64,000 nucleotides of DNA. It comes from Ficedula albicollis. Taxonomy: Eukaryota > Chordata > Aves > Passeriformes > Muscicapidae. This document shows, in pieces, positions 1-12,545 of the stretch; within the stretch, counting starts at the first letter, position 1, and every line of letters starts with the position of its first letter. The notes under the pieces were generated by a model. That model was given only the letters and a program-made list of their open reading frames with translations, made no database searches and had not been told where the DNA came from. The stretch is from assembly GCF_000247815.1 (NCBI RefSeq), contig NC_021679.1:37313738-37377737 (forward strand), read 5' to 3'. A program made the position numbers and the translations under genes.

Positions 1-185
1 AGGGGAGCTGTGAAAAAAAAAAAATAGGGACAAACTTTGTGGGGCCAAACTTTGTGGCAGGGCTGCTGAGACAGGACAAGGGGAATGTTTTTAAAATGAA
101 GGGTTTTGCTGGATTTCGATTGGATTTAAGGAAGGAGATTTTGCAGTGGGGGTGGGGAGGCCCTGGGATGGAATTCCCCAAAAAA

Positions 186-245
186 TTGTGGCTGTCCCAT
201 CCCTGGAAATGTCCAAGGACACCACTTGGAGCAGCCTGGGACCTA
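186..245 (+). mobile_element. CR1 LINE fragment
   Basis: GTGGCTGTCCCATCCCTGGA followed by AATGTCCAAGGACACCACTTGG and AGCAGCCTGGG matches the CR1 3' region in plus orientation. Confidence 0.65.
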
Positions 246-947
246 AACCCTCTCTTTCCGTGCATTCAAACCCAAACAAAATTCCCTGTGCTGGGAAAGG
301 GACTTGGAGCAGCTGCAGAGTTCCCATTTGGAGCAGGAAACGCCGGAATGAATGTGGGCTGTGTTTCCTGGGAAAAGCTGCTTTGGTTTGATGCAGCTCA
401 TTTTGGTGGTGGCAAACGAGGATCAATTCCCTTTTTCTCACCACAAAACCTGGGAATGATTTGGCAGGGTGGAATGGCTTTACTTGCGAGGCCCAAACAT
501 TAATTTTTACAAAAGAATTAATCCTGGAAACCTTCTGAATTTTGGATTGTTTTGATTCTGGTCCTACAACACTGACGTCAAGATCAAAACAAAATTGGGG
601 TGCTTTGTGTGGGTTTAATGTCCTTTTTCTTTTATCTTGCCTCAGAAGGGAATCAAAGATGAGACCCTGGTGTTATTCCCAGGGGAAAGCATTCAGGGAA
701 GCAAGAGGCAGAGGAATAAAAACCCAACCCTTTGGGGCATTTGAAATGGCAGTGAAAGAAGAGGGAACCAAGGCTGGGGAGATGAGAGGAGCCAGGGAGG
801 GACAGCAGAGGAGGCATGAAAGGGAAATGGAGAGATGGGAATGGGAATGAGGCAATTAAAGGCAGGGTTGGTCAGGCAGGACCCTCTTCTTCATCCCTGC
901 CTGTGGAAAACTGGGCTTGGAAGAGATCCCTGTTCCCCCTGTGCCAG
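246..947. other. Intergenic, no gene seen
   Basis: Single-copy-looking sequence after the CR1 fragment. Short open frames have no protein-like composition or splice context. Confidence 0.6.
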
Positions 948-2047
948 CAGAATTCCCTGTTCCTGTTGGGATTGTTCCATCAGCAGAATTCCCAATTCCC
1001 TGTTGGGATTGTTCCATCAGCAGCATTCCCAATTCCCTGTCGGGATTGTTCCATCAGTAGCATTCCCAGTTTCCTATCAGGATTGTTCCGTCAGGAACAT
1101 TCCCAGTTCCCTGTTGGGATTTTTCCATCAGCAGAATTTCCAATTCCTGTTGGGATTGTTCCATCAGCAGAATTCCCAGTTCCTGTTGGGATTGTTCCAT
1201 CAGCAGCATTCCCAATTCCCTGTTGGGATTTCACCATCAGCAGCATTCCCAGTTTCCTATCAGGATTGTTCCATCAGGAACATTCCCAATTCCCTGTTGG
1301 GATTTTTCCATCAGCAGAATTCCCAATTCCCTGTTGGGACTGTTCCCTCAGCAGCATTCCCAATTCCCTGTTGGGACTGTTCCCTCAGCAGCATTCCCAA
1401 TTCCCTGTTGGGACTGTTCCCTCAGCAGCATTCCCAATTCCCTGTTGGGACTGTTCCCTCAGCAGCATTCCCAATTCCCTGTTGGGACTGTTCCCTCAGC
1501 AGCATTCCCAATTCCCTGTTGGGACTGTTCCCTCAGCAGCATTCCCAATTCCCTGTTGGGACTGTTCCCTCAGCAGCATTCCCAATTCCCTGTTGGGACT
1601 GTTCCCTCAGCAGCATTCCCAATTCCCTGTTGGGACTGTTCCCTCAGCAGCATTCCCAATTCCCTGTTGGGACTGTTCCCTCAGCAGCATTCCCAATTCC
1701 CTGTTGGGACTGTTCCCTCAGCAGCATTCCCAATTCCCTGTTGGGACTGTTCCCTCAGCAGCATTCCCAGTTCCTGTTGGGATTTCACCATCAGCAGCAT
1801 TCCTAATTCCCTGTTGGGATTGTTCCCTCAGCAGAATTCCCAGTTCCTGTTGGGATTTCACCATCAGCAGCATTCCCAATTCCTGTTGGGATTTCACCAT
1901 CAGCAGAATTTCCAATTCCCCGTTGGGATTTTTTCATCAGCAGCATTCCCAGTTCCCCGTTGGGATTTTTCCATCAGCAGCATTCCCAATTCCCTGTCAG
2001 GATTGTTCCATCAGCAGCACTCCCAGCTCCTGTCAGGATTTTTCCAT
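948..2047. repeat. 37-bp minisatellite, about 30 units
   Basis: The unit begins CAGCAGCATTCCCAATTCCC and continues through TGTTGGGACTGTTCCCT. Eleven consecutive units from 1349 to 1755 look identical, while outer units are 36-38 bp and vary (AGAATT for AGCATT, GGGATTGTTCCAT for GGGACTGTTCCCT, CAGTTCC for CAATTCCC). Each unit contains TCCCAA and TTGGGA separated by 7 bases, a potential hairpin. Because 37 is not a multiple of 3 and the unit lacks stops, all plus frames stay open for hundreds of codons; this is not a gene. Confidence 0.97.
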
Positions 2048-2604
2048 GTCCCCAAAGGATGAGGATCGAGGTCCTGCTCAGTTCCAGAGGCACCAGATCC
2101 CTTTGGGATTTCAGGTGTCTGCCTGAGCACAGCTCCTGCTCTGCCTACAAAACATGGGATATGAGCAATCCCTGTGCCAGACTTTTCCTTTTCCATCAGC
2201 AGTTTCCCAGCCGTTCCAACAAAACCCCACCACGCAGGGGGCCAGCAGCTCCCCAGTGCCAAAATTTGGGAATATTACGGCCCCAGAGTGGTGGCTCTTC
2301 ACCTCTTGTTCCCTTCCCCTTGGGCATGGAGACAACTCTGCATCAGCCCCACTCCTGAGCCCTGGAGCATTCCCAGCAGGAATTTTCCCAGTCCCTGGAG
2401 GAATTCTGGCAGTGACTGTGCCAGGGCTCATCTCTGCAGGGTGAGGCTGCTCAGGGAGGGATCTGTGTCCCCTGGCTGGCACAATCCTGCTGGGAATGTG
2501 AAAACATCCCTGTTTTCCTCCCTCTGGAAAAAAGAGGGAAAGGAGGCAAAAGCTGGAAAATAAACCCAAACAAACACAGGGATCGTTTGCCTCCTGTGAA
2601 CTTA

Positions 2605-2650
2605 AAATCGTGGAATTAAGGATGGAAAAGACCTTTAAGTCAAGCTCCAA
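2605..2650 (-). mobile_element. CR1 LINE 3'-end fragment
   Basis: GGATGGAAAAGACCTTTAAG then TCAAGCTCCAA is the reversed CR1 3' end. Confidence 0.75.
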
Positions 2651-3677
2651 GGCTGATAAAACTTTGTGGCTTGAGAAGGGATGCAGCTTCTCATCCCAGG
2701 ACTGGAATTATCTGGGGTGAGAAAAACCAGGAATTTCCTTCCCCCGAGGAAGGATGGTGAATGCTAAGTATTTCCTGCATTTCCCATTCCTGGCAGGAAT
2801 GCCATTCCCCCCTCAGCCAGGCTGTTCGTGGGATTTTCAGCTGCCTTTCTGCTCAGGGGGCAGAGCAGACAGACAAAACACGGAAAACAAAGCGGTTCAG
2901 GAGAACTTCTGGAAGTTATTCCTCAGCTTTCTCGTCAAGTGTGGCGATGTTTTAATCCCTTGCTTAATGTTTACACACTTTTATCTCCATTTTCCATTCT
3001 TTAGCAGCTCCTGCTGTGTGGGGCTGGTTGTTATTAGAGCACATCCCAGGGCCTGAGGCACTTCTTTATCCACACAAAATAGGAAAAAAATCACCTTTTT
3101 TTTTTTTTTTTTTCCACCAAAGGGAGAGGAATTGCTGCACACAGCGGGTTTGATGAAGCAGAGGTTGTAGAAGCATCTCCTGGCTGGCTGGAGCTGCTTT
3201 TAGGATCCTCATGTGGGGGTTAAAAAGTGCTGTTGGAGCATTAAAAATCCTGCTGGAAAGCCCATCTCGTTTTCACTCCTCCTTGGAAAGCTCAGCCGCT
3301 AAAAATAGCTCGTCTCGTTTAAGGAATGGGGTGCAAAAAGCCCTGAAATTCCCTCGCCGTTTAAAAACGCGGAGATAAAACACCGGGAATTACGAGCAGA
3401 CAATGTGAAGGGCCTGGTTAAGCAATTTATCAGCCCCTTTTCCCCAGCTATTCCCACGGCGAGCTCGCGTTTCCATCGGGGGTGACAGCAGAGAGGGAGA
3501 GGATGGATCCGCACAAATCTCCCCGCCCTTCCCTGCGATGACAGATCCATCGCCAGGGATGAAGGATACCCCGATACCCCCTTGATTTATACCCCAGCTG
3601 GAAAAATGGAAATAAGGCTCGGGGGAGCTCCTCCTGATAAATCCCAGCCTTATCATCCCAGCTCCAGCGGGGTCACT

Positions 3678-3708
<31 letters not shown>

Positions 3709-4020
3709 CCCCGGAGATTGGCAAGGGCCGAGGAGATACTGAGTGGGCCAGGATGTTTATGGGAATAAATGGCAGGATTAAAGGGGAAAACTCGGTGAAT
3801 GATAAAAAAAAAAAACCCAAAAACACCCAACCTTTGGGATCCTTTTAGTAAGAAATTACTGGAGATAAAGGCAGGCTGACGCAGGGGTGGAGGGGAGGGA
3901 AGGGGGGAAATGCTCCGGCGTCTCCCTTGGCGCTGGAATACCGAGGGCAGCGTTCGGGGACGGCAGAAGTCAGCCAGCACAATGCTCTGGTTTCCAGGGA
4001 AACCCAACCTTGGCCTTTGG

Positions 4021-4180
4021 TCCCGTATTTCAGCGGGTTTCATTATCCTCCCCGGGTTTGGGATAATGAATTGGTTGCTGATGGATGCGGCTGGCCTCCG
4101 TCCCGTATTTCAGCGGGTTTCATTATCCTCCCCGGGTTTGGGATAATGAATTGGCTGCTGATGGATGCGGCTGCCCTCCC
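4021..4180. repeat. Two-copy tandem repeat, 80-bp period
   Basis: TCCCGTATTTCAGCGGGTTT begins at 4021 and 4101. The copies differ by about one base (TTGGTTGCTG and TTGGCTGCTG). Confidence 0.93.
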
Positions 4181-4764
4181 TCGCCGAGGTTTCCGCAGTT
4201 TCCCAGTCCGGGAGGGATGTTGGGATCACCGCTGGAGCTTCATCCCTTTGCATGGGGTTTCTTCTCCATCCAGGTTGTGGAGTTTTGAGGGGCCTGCAAG
4301 AATCTGTTGAGGTGTTTTCTTTTTTTTTTTTATTTTGTTCTCTGCATAAATGAGCCGGGCTGGGAGAGCTGGGAATGTTCAGCTGGAGAAGGGAAGGATG
4401 CGGGGAGAGCTTCCAGCAGTTTTCAGGGAATAAAGGGGCTCCAGGAGAGCTGGAGAGGGATTTGGGACAAGGCATGGAGGGACAGGGCACAGGGAATGGC
4501 TTCAAACTGAATGATGGGAAATTTAGGATTAAATATATTAAAGAAATCCTTCCCTGTGAGGGTGGGCAGGCCCTGGCACAGGGTGCGGGGGTTGTGTGTG
4601 GACAAAGAACCCCAGGAGAGGACGGGAACACATCCCCCTCCCCAAAATCCCGGTCTGCTCCTCCCTGGCCTCCAGAAGGCCACTCATCCTTTAAATCTTG
4701 GCCACCTCCTCTGCTCTTTCCCTTCCCTTTTCCTTTCCCAAACACCCTCAGGCAGTTTTTCCCC

Positions 4765-4807
4765 TGAGTCACTTGGCGGCGTGGGCCAAGGTTTGACAAG
4801 TGACTCA
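4765..4807. promoter_or_regulatory. Inverted pair of AP-1-type sites
   Basis: TGAGTCACTTG (4765-4775) and its exact reverse complement CAAGTGACTCA (4797-4807) are separated by 21 bp. Each arm contains the AP-1 consensus TGA(G/C)TCA. The surrounding 4740-5190 has no recognisable repeat. Function is inferred only. Confidence 0.35.
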
Positions 4808-6313
4808 TCACTCGGAATGCCGAGGCCGCGAGACCTTATTTTAGAAATTAAACACCCGACACGTTCAGAAAACAAATCCCTTTAAGGTGTCTCCCAAAGC
4901 GGCTCCCAAAAGGAAAATGTTTGCAATTAAGTCTCCTTCCGTGCTGAGTGGCTGAGCTTCTTTCATCTTCCCTCCGTAGATATTGCTGGTGGATTTTGGG
5001 GAACGGGAGGAAAATTCACCGTTTCACCTCATCAATGAGCTGACAATGGAACAATTTGCTGGAAAAGTGTCGGCGCTATTTGCCCTGTTAATTACCTGGC
5101 TTGTGGCGGTTGGAGCATCCCATAAAATCCCAAAGAATCCCGGATCAAATCCTCTCTGGCTCTGGATGGGGATGTGCAATTATGGGGATCCCTGAGCCCA
5201 CATTCCACTCTTCAGGCTGGTTCTTTTATGCTTCCCACATGTATTTAATTTTGTGAGCCGCACACTCTCTGATTTTTTTTGTATCCTTTTCTTCTAAACC
5301 TGGCAAAACAACGTCATTATTAAAGGGATTCTCATGTGATGCCTTCATTCTGAAACAAACCCAAGGGGACAAAGTTCAGAGCAACCCAGAGCTGCTCTTG
5401 ATTTACTGCAAATATGATTAAAATTTTATCTGAGGGGTTTTTTTCTTCATGGTTTTTTTTTTTTCTTTCCCTCTGTACTTTGCTGCTCTGTGTTTTCATC
5501 CAGCACATAAAAGAGGCTTTTTGGGGTTGTTGTTTTTTATTTTTTTTTCTCCAGCAGTTTAGCAGTGCAAAGGTGCTCGTGGAGGATTTAAATTCTCTGC
5601 AAGCTTCCCCTCAGTTAATCACGATTTTTATCACCTTAAAAGCAAAGCAGAGAAGGGCTGGGTAGTAAAGGGCAAGAAATGCAAAGTGCAGCACGTTTGG
5701 AAGGGTCACCCCGTGGGTTTGGGATGCGTTACAGCCAATTCCTCCCCACTGGGACATTCCCAATGGGAATCTGGGTTTATTTGGATTTGTAACTACTCCA
5801 GGTTCCAGGGCAAAGCCTTTTTCATTCCTTAACTCCATTCCTTGTGCTCCACCGCCATCCTCGGAGAAGGAAGGGTTTATAACAGATTGAAGGAGCTGTT
5901 ATTTCATCTAAATGTCATGTAAACAAAGGTAAAATAACAAACAGCCCTGGAAATCACTTAACGAGGCTTTCTGCAGCTCGTGGCTGCTCTTCTGGGAATT
6001 TCAAGCTCCTTTAAATGAAACTTAACAGCAAGAAACCTTTTATTTTCCTAATGTTTCCAACAGCTCTGGCTGTGGATTCATCCTTCATGGAGGCCTGTGG
6101 CTTTTACATCCCTGGCATGATGATTCCCTGATAGAAATGATAATATCCTGGATTTTTTGGGCAATTCCAGGATCCTGGTTTTTAATCATTCTTCTCTCAT
6201 GGAGAGGGAAATTGGTCAGAGGCGAGCTTGGGCAATCCCAATGATGCTCAGTTTTTGGGATGGTTGTTTCTAACACGTGGAATTTCAACCCAGAGCTGTG
6301 TTTTCCACCACTA

Positions 6314-6843
<530 letters not shown>

Positions 6844-7285
6844 GTAACCAAAGTATTGGCACATTTGGAATCCAGCCTCTCCTAACTGAGCATTCCCAAG
6901 TGCTCTGGAAAAATTAATTCCATCTCTCACAGGTCCCTTGGGGAGAATATTTCCATGTCAGGACTATGGACACTTAGGAAGGTTGACAATAAACACTGGA
7001 ATTGGGTCCTGGCTGGGATAATTGGAGCCAGGCTGGTGGGAGAAGGGGAGGAAAGGGGTGGCAGAGAGGGAGGATCCAAGAGGAAAAAGAAACTGCTGCT
7101 GTGCTTTTCCCTCTTTGCATTTCCCTCTTTGGTTTTGCTTCCCTTACTCCCAAGAAATTCAGGAAAACCACATTTCCTTGCTGCCAGCTTTGGATCACAG
7201 ATGTTCTGAGCTAAACTGGTGGGAATCGCATTAAATTAGGGTTAAAGTCTGCAACAGCTTCTGCACCCCTGTGCTTCTGCAGGGA

Positions 7286-7840
7286 AGCTCATTTTCCCTT
7301 GGAAATGCTCATTTTCCCTTTGGAAATGCTCATTTTCCATTGGAAATGCTCATTTTCCATTGGAAATTCTCATTTTCCATTGGAAATGCTTGTTTTCCTT
7401 TGGAAATTCTAATTTTGCCTTGTAAATTCTCATTTTCCATTGGAAATTCTCATTTTCCATTGGAAATGCTACTTTTCCATTGGAAATTCTCATTCTTCCA
7501 TTGGAAATTCTCATTTTGCATTGGAAATGCTAGTCTTCCATTGGAAATGCTCATTTTCCATTGGAAATTCTAATTTTGCCTTGGAAATTCTCGTTTTCCA
7601 TTGGAAATTCTCATTTTCCATTGGAAATGCTTGTTTTCCTTTGGAAATGCTCATTTTCCATTGGAAATTCTAATTTTGCCTTGGAAATACTAATTTTTCA
7701 TTGGAAATGCTCCTTTTCCCTTGGAAATGCTAATTTTCCATTGGAAATTCTAATTTTGCCTTGCAAATACTCATTTTTCATTGGAAATTCTCCTTTTTCC
7801 CTTGGAAATTCTCATTTTCCATTGGAAATGCTCATATTCT
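7286..7840. repeat. 21-bp minisatellite with near-palindromic unit
   Basis: About 26 units of 20-22 bp, consensus close to TCATTTTCCATTGGAAATGC. The core TTTCCA-T-TGGAAA is an inverted repeat with a single central base. Units vary at the flanks (GCT/TCT, CCATT/CCCTT/GCCTT). The 21-bp length keeps each frame in register, giving heptad-repeat ORFs that are not genes. Confidence 0.96.
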
Positions 7841-8074
7841 CTGGAATAACTGATCCAGGTGGGGAAGAGTTGCTGGTCCTCCAACTGGCGGCCCCTGGGA
7901 GAGCCACAGACCCGTGGGGTTTCCCACTGTCAGAGGAAATTTTGGATCACAAACCAGTGGAAGACTGGGACAGCCCCAAGCTCAGCATCCCCGATCCCAG
8001 CGTGGCAAACTGGGATAAAACAGGGAACCACCCAGGCTGCAATAAATTCATTATTGCTTTTGAGGAAGGGGCTC

Positions 8075-8215
8075 ACTTTTAGCTGGTGGCTGGAAGTGCT
8101 GCAGAACTCTCTGTACTTTAGATAAGATTTAATAAACGACCGAGCCCAAACACCAGAAATTTGCCTCCTCTGTGTTTTTAATCCTGACTCTGAGTGAAGA
8201 CAGAAGAAAATGAAG
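8075..8215 (+). mobile_element. LTR-like 3' fragment with AATAAA
   Basis: Contains TTTAATAAACGACCGAGCCC followed by AAACACCAGAAATTTGCCTC, matching the ends of the other two LTR-like fragments. AATAAA shortly before the shared end is the arrangement expected for an R/U5 region. Confidence 0.5.
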
Positions 8216-8833
8216 ACAAGCCACTAATCAAGTGGTGCAGCTACCCCATTTATATTTCCCATTGGATGCAGAGTGGAGAGGGCTCAGAAAGGCTGGAAAA
8301 GCCCTGGGAAGCTCAGGGAGGTGGAATTGCCCCTGGAAATTCCTGGCACGTGGGGCATGATCCTTGTCCTCCTTTATCATCCATCTTTTTCCTGCTCCCA
8401 GTTAGGCACAGAAATAAACTGGGAAAACACACAATGGGTGTGCAGAAATGTCAGAGATAATGGAACTTAATTCCAGATTAATCCAACATTTGCTTTTTTC
8501 TGACTTTAGTAATTTCCCAGATTTCGAATCTGGCTTCAGTGAACACATCATTCCTTGTTTTCCTGACGAGGAGTGTGGATTTCAAAAAGCTCTCTCCACG
8601 CTGTGAATTCAAGGGGAAATGCTTTTCCTTCATATCAATCAAGCTTTTTTAAACAATTCAAGTTCATTTCACGCTCTCCTCCTTGATTTCTGTACCTCGT
8701 GATCAGCAGGAAAAGCAAAGCTCAGAAATAAAACCGAGCTTGTTTGGCAAAAACAGAATTTGCAGAAGCAAAATAGAATTTTAAAGCTGGTGCCTGCCTT
8801 TGTCCTTTTTTTTTTTTTTTTTTTTTTTTTTTT

Positions 8834-8844
8834 GGGGGGGGGGG
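8834..8844. other. Short poly-G tract within poly-T
   Basis: 11 G inside about 50 bp of T. Confidence 0.85.
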
Positions 8845-9157
8845 TTTTTTTTTTTTTTTTTTTTTATTTTTCCCCCCGGCAGGAATAGGCAGGAGAGGGA
8901 CGAAACCTGGAGGATTTTATCCTGCTAATCCAAGTGCCCACATGAAATGCCTCTTCCAGGTGTCCTGGGTGCTCCTTTCACCCCCAAAAGGCAAAGCCCA
9001 TCCAATATTTTGGCCAGCAGCAGGAAATGCTTCATTCCCTGGGGAGTTTGGGGTGCCTGGCCCCAAACCTTTGGCATCTCCAGGAGCTGGTTAGAGCTGA
9101 TTGGACTTCTCATGGAGAGGTTGGTGAACCAGGGGGTGGATTCCAGGGGAGATTGGA

Positions 9158-9215
9158 GATCACAGAATTACAGAACCATTAAGATTGGAAAAACCTCCAA
9201 GCATTTTCCATCCCA
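9158..9215 (-). mobile_element. CR1 LINE 3'-end fragment
   Basis: ATCACAGAATTACAGAACCA then TTAAGATTGGAAAAACCTCCAAG is CR1 3' end in reverse, including the ATTCTATG-type tail. Confidence 0.75.
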
Positions 9216-9578
9216 TATATTTGCTAAAGGTGAGGATCAAGGGACAGCATTCCTTTAATCATCCCACTGGTGTCAGCTGTGGATTATGGAATATTCCCTG
9301 CAACCCTCACACTGAGGCTGTCAGGAGCTGCTTTCCAAGATAAAAGTCTTTGATTCCACTGGATCCTGCCATTGGGAAAGCGGGTTTGGATTAGGAAGAA
9401 GGGGTTAAAGAAAGAAAAATACAGAGAAGAGGATACACATAGGAATGATGCAAAGGGGCTGAGTGTCCATGCTCATCCCAAAAATCTCCACTCTGATATT
9501 GCATTTTGGAGAAGTCAGGAAAGCATCTCAGAGCTTTGGATAAAAAGCTTCTGCTGTCTCTCCCTCATAAATTAAAAC

Positions 9579-9609
<31 letters not shown>

Positions 9610-9630
<21 letters not shown>

Positions 9631-9637
9631 GGGGGGG
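9610..9637. other. Short poly-G tract within poly-T
   Basis: 28 G between two T runs, the same form as 8834-8844. Confidence 0.85.
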
Positions 9638-11314
9638 TTTTTTTTTTTTTTTTTTTTTTTTTCTGGGAGAAGCTCACTTTGCACACTGGAGAATAAAGAC
9701 GCATTTTCCCTTTTCCTGCCTTTATTTATCTCGGCACAATTCCAATTGTTCCTGTGAACCCCAATTCCCGGAGGGCACTGAAACCAAAGGGACTCTTTCC
9801 AATCCCAAACCAACGCTCCACTGTGTCCTTAAATCTCTTTCTCAGCCACTGTTTCGGAAACCTGCCATCCTTTTCTTTGATATTCCCGCTGATTGCTCAT
9901 GAAAGCAGGGAAAAGAGGCTGCTCCTCTCCCTTTTTCCCTTCTCCAAGACACAAAATGAGCATCCTCCTTCCCGGCTTTTGTCGACGATCACCGGCTGCC
10001 ATCTCCTATCAAAGCCCTTCCAGGAGTGACAGAGCGGAAAAAATAGGAAAGGACCAGGAGTGGAGCATCCCATTCAGCACAGAGCACTCAGCACCCACGC
10101 CTGGCTGCCCGAGAGGCAGCTCTGCTCCCGGGAAAATCCGCCAAAAACAAAGGGAGAACCTTCCGGAAACTCCGCGCTGCTCGTTTCAGCGTCTCCGGGC
10201 TCACCGCGGTGCGCATCCCAAATGGACACAGGGGTGGTGGCTGGGATCAGCACGGGCCAGGGAACACCAGAGCGGGGCAATTTCCCCTCCTTCCTTAATG
10301 GATTTGTGTTTTCCTCGCGGGCAGCCAAGTGTCCTGATGGTTTTATTTGGTTTTTTGTTTTTTTTTTTTTTCCTGGCGGGACCCATCTCACCATGGGGTT
10401 CACGGGGACCTTGCGAGCGTCGAAGAGCAAATTCTTCACGGGCCAGATGCTGCCACCTTCATCCTCTCTAAGTGGTGCCTCTCCCAGCCCCATCCAACAG
10501 GAACGGGCACTGCAGGGATGCGGGAGCCCGCGGGGGTCCCTCGGAGCCGTGACCTCTCCGTTGCTCATTTTAACGGGGATTTATTTGGAGCAAACCAAGG
10601 AATTTCTCCTCTTCACTTAAGTGGAAAGGCAAAAAAAAACCCCCCAGCAACCCAACAACAGCAGCTCGTCCCTAACTGTGCAATTCACGGATATTTTTGT
10701 GCGGGATTTTTTTTTGGCTAACTATGGCGTGAAAGAGCAGCTATGCCTTTGCAAAGTCTTTCTGCATCTTTTCCTAAATTAATTAACTCCCTTTATCTCA
10801 ACTCCAGGGCCGCATTTAGGCAGAACTCCTTTTCATCTGCCATTTTTGAAAATTTTTGGCAGCGCTTAAAATATCCACCCCAAAACGTGTCCCTACTTCT
10901 CATTGCCCTTTTTCGAACTCTTCCCACAGCATTTCCCAAAGAAGTTCTTATTAAAAAAAAAAAATAATAAATCAATGCTTTTTTAACCCTCTGCCTGGAA
11001 TAAAGTCCAGCAAAAAGGCAAAACAGCAGGACAGCCTCATTTTTTCAATGCTGCTGTGGACTATTACTGCAAAGTTGAGTGGAAAATCACCGGATTTCCA
11101 TTTCTTTCCTCATCTGCCAGGAATCAGGGGCATCATTCTCATCCCAGGTACAATATGAAAATAAGTGATGGAGGAATTCAAGGGATTTCAGGAAATCACC
11201 CCATTAGGTGAATTGAGTGATTACAGTTTCTTCAAACTGGGAAGGAAAGATGGAAAAATCGCAGAAAACCCACGGAATGGCTGCCTTTTCTCTGTGTTAT
11301 TTACACGATTTTAG

Positions 11315-11412
11315 GGATTGATAAGAGAACCAAGGAAAGAGGGGAAAATGGCAAAAAAAAAAAAATAGGGATTGATAAGAGAACCAAGGAAAGAGGGAAA
11401 AATGGCAAAAAA
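11315..11412. repeat. Two-copy tandem repeat, 54-bp period
   Basis: GGATTGATAAGAGAACCAAG appears twice, each followed by GAAAGAGG(G)AAAA and an A run. Confidence 0.92.
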
Positions 11413-11846
11413 AAACCCCCAACCAGCTCATGGAAAAGCCAGGAACTTGGTTGAGGACCCATCCTTATCTTACGCCATACAAGCAGTTGTTAAAAACCTT
11501 TATCCCAGGCTGAGGGCAACATTCAGGGAAAACTCTATTTATTCTGCCATTTTCTTCCCTTTTTTAGCAAATTTTTGGCGGAATTTTTGATGTTCGCCTT
11601 GAAATTGGGCTGCACTTCAATTTTCTGCTCCCTTTGTACTGATAAGAAACTTCAAAATCAGGGCTGGGGAGAGTTTGCAAAGTTATGAAAAAAATTTAGG
11701 GACTTTTTTGCCTTAAAATGGACACTGTTGAAGTTATCCCAATCCAAGGGGAGAGAAAGGACATGTTTTGGGAAGCAGGACATTGGGTGGCTTTGTATTT
11801 GCCGCAGCAGATGTTTTGATCCCTGATATATTTATCTTGAAAAATA

Positions 11847-11906
11847 ATCACAGAATCTTCCAAGTTGGAAGGGGACCCACAAGGATCATCAAGTCCAGCT
11901 CTGGGA
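11847..11906 (-). mobile_element. CR1 LINE 3'-end fragment
   Basis: ATCACAGAATCTTCCAAGTT, then GGAAGGGGACCCACAAGG and ATCATCAAGTCCAGCTC, the clearest CR1 3' end in the window. Confidence 0.88.
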
Positions 11907-11996
11907 TGGATCCCTCGACTTCGGCCGTTTTATTTCCAACAGAGCTCATATGTGATGATTGCCATAAAAAAAAAAAAAAAAAAAAAAAAGGGAAAA

Positions 11997-12046
<50 letters not shown>
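11997..12046. other. Poly-G tract after poly-A
   Basis: 50 G after a 24-bp A run and GGGAAAA. Confidence 0.85.
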
Positions 12047-12047
<1 letters not shown>

Positions 12048-12279
12048 CATATTTTTGTGCTCTTTCTCCCAGCTGAGCCATTTTTCATGTCCCCAGATAT
12101 CTCCGTGCCCGTTTTTCCCCGTTCATTCCGAGCTATCCTGGTTGCCTGCCCCGTGTTCCCGCTCCTCCGTTGCCTTTGGCTCCTCCCCTCACCAGGAACA
12201 TTTTCCATGTCTGTCACGGGCCTGCTCTCCCAGAGATTGCCTGGAGGCTGAACTTTTTGTGTAATAGATTTTGACACCC

Positions 12280-12545
12280 CATATGGCCCTGGCGGCTCTG
12301 AAATCCCGCTCGCGTCGCTGGCAGCTCCCAAATATCTGGGAGCAGCCTGGTTTTTTTCCTCTTCCACGGCGATATCAGCGCTTGGGAAGATTAATGTGCT
12401 GATCAGGCACTGGCGAGGAGCTGCAGTAAATGACCTAATAGGTCTTTCCATCCCCAATTCCCGCGTTTTATTAAGAGGGATTCGTCGTCGCCGCCGCGCC
12501 GGTTTGTCGGAGCTGTCACCGCCGAGGGGAAGCTGGAGGGGTGGC
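12280..12545. promoter_or_regulatory. CpG-enriched, repeat-poor block
   Basis: Includes TCGTCGTCGCCGCCGCGCCG near 12482 and no recognisable repeat; could be a distal element or a CpG island of an unseen transcript. Confidence 0.25.

Noticed and set aside
948..2047. Possible CRISPR-like array of regular repeats
   Set aside because: Units are contiguous with no spacers, and the DNA is from an animal genome.
816..2126. 436-codon plus-strand open frame
   Set aside because: It is the 37-bp minisatellite read through in shifting frames; all three plus frames are open and the peptide repeats as the array does.
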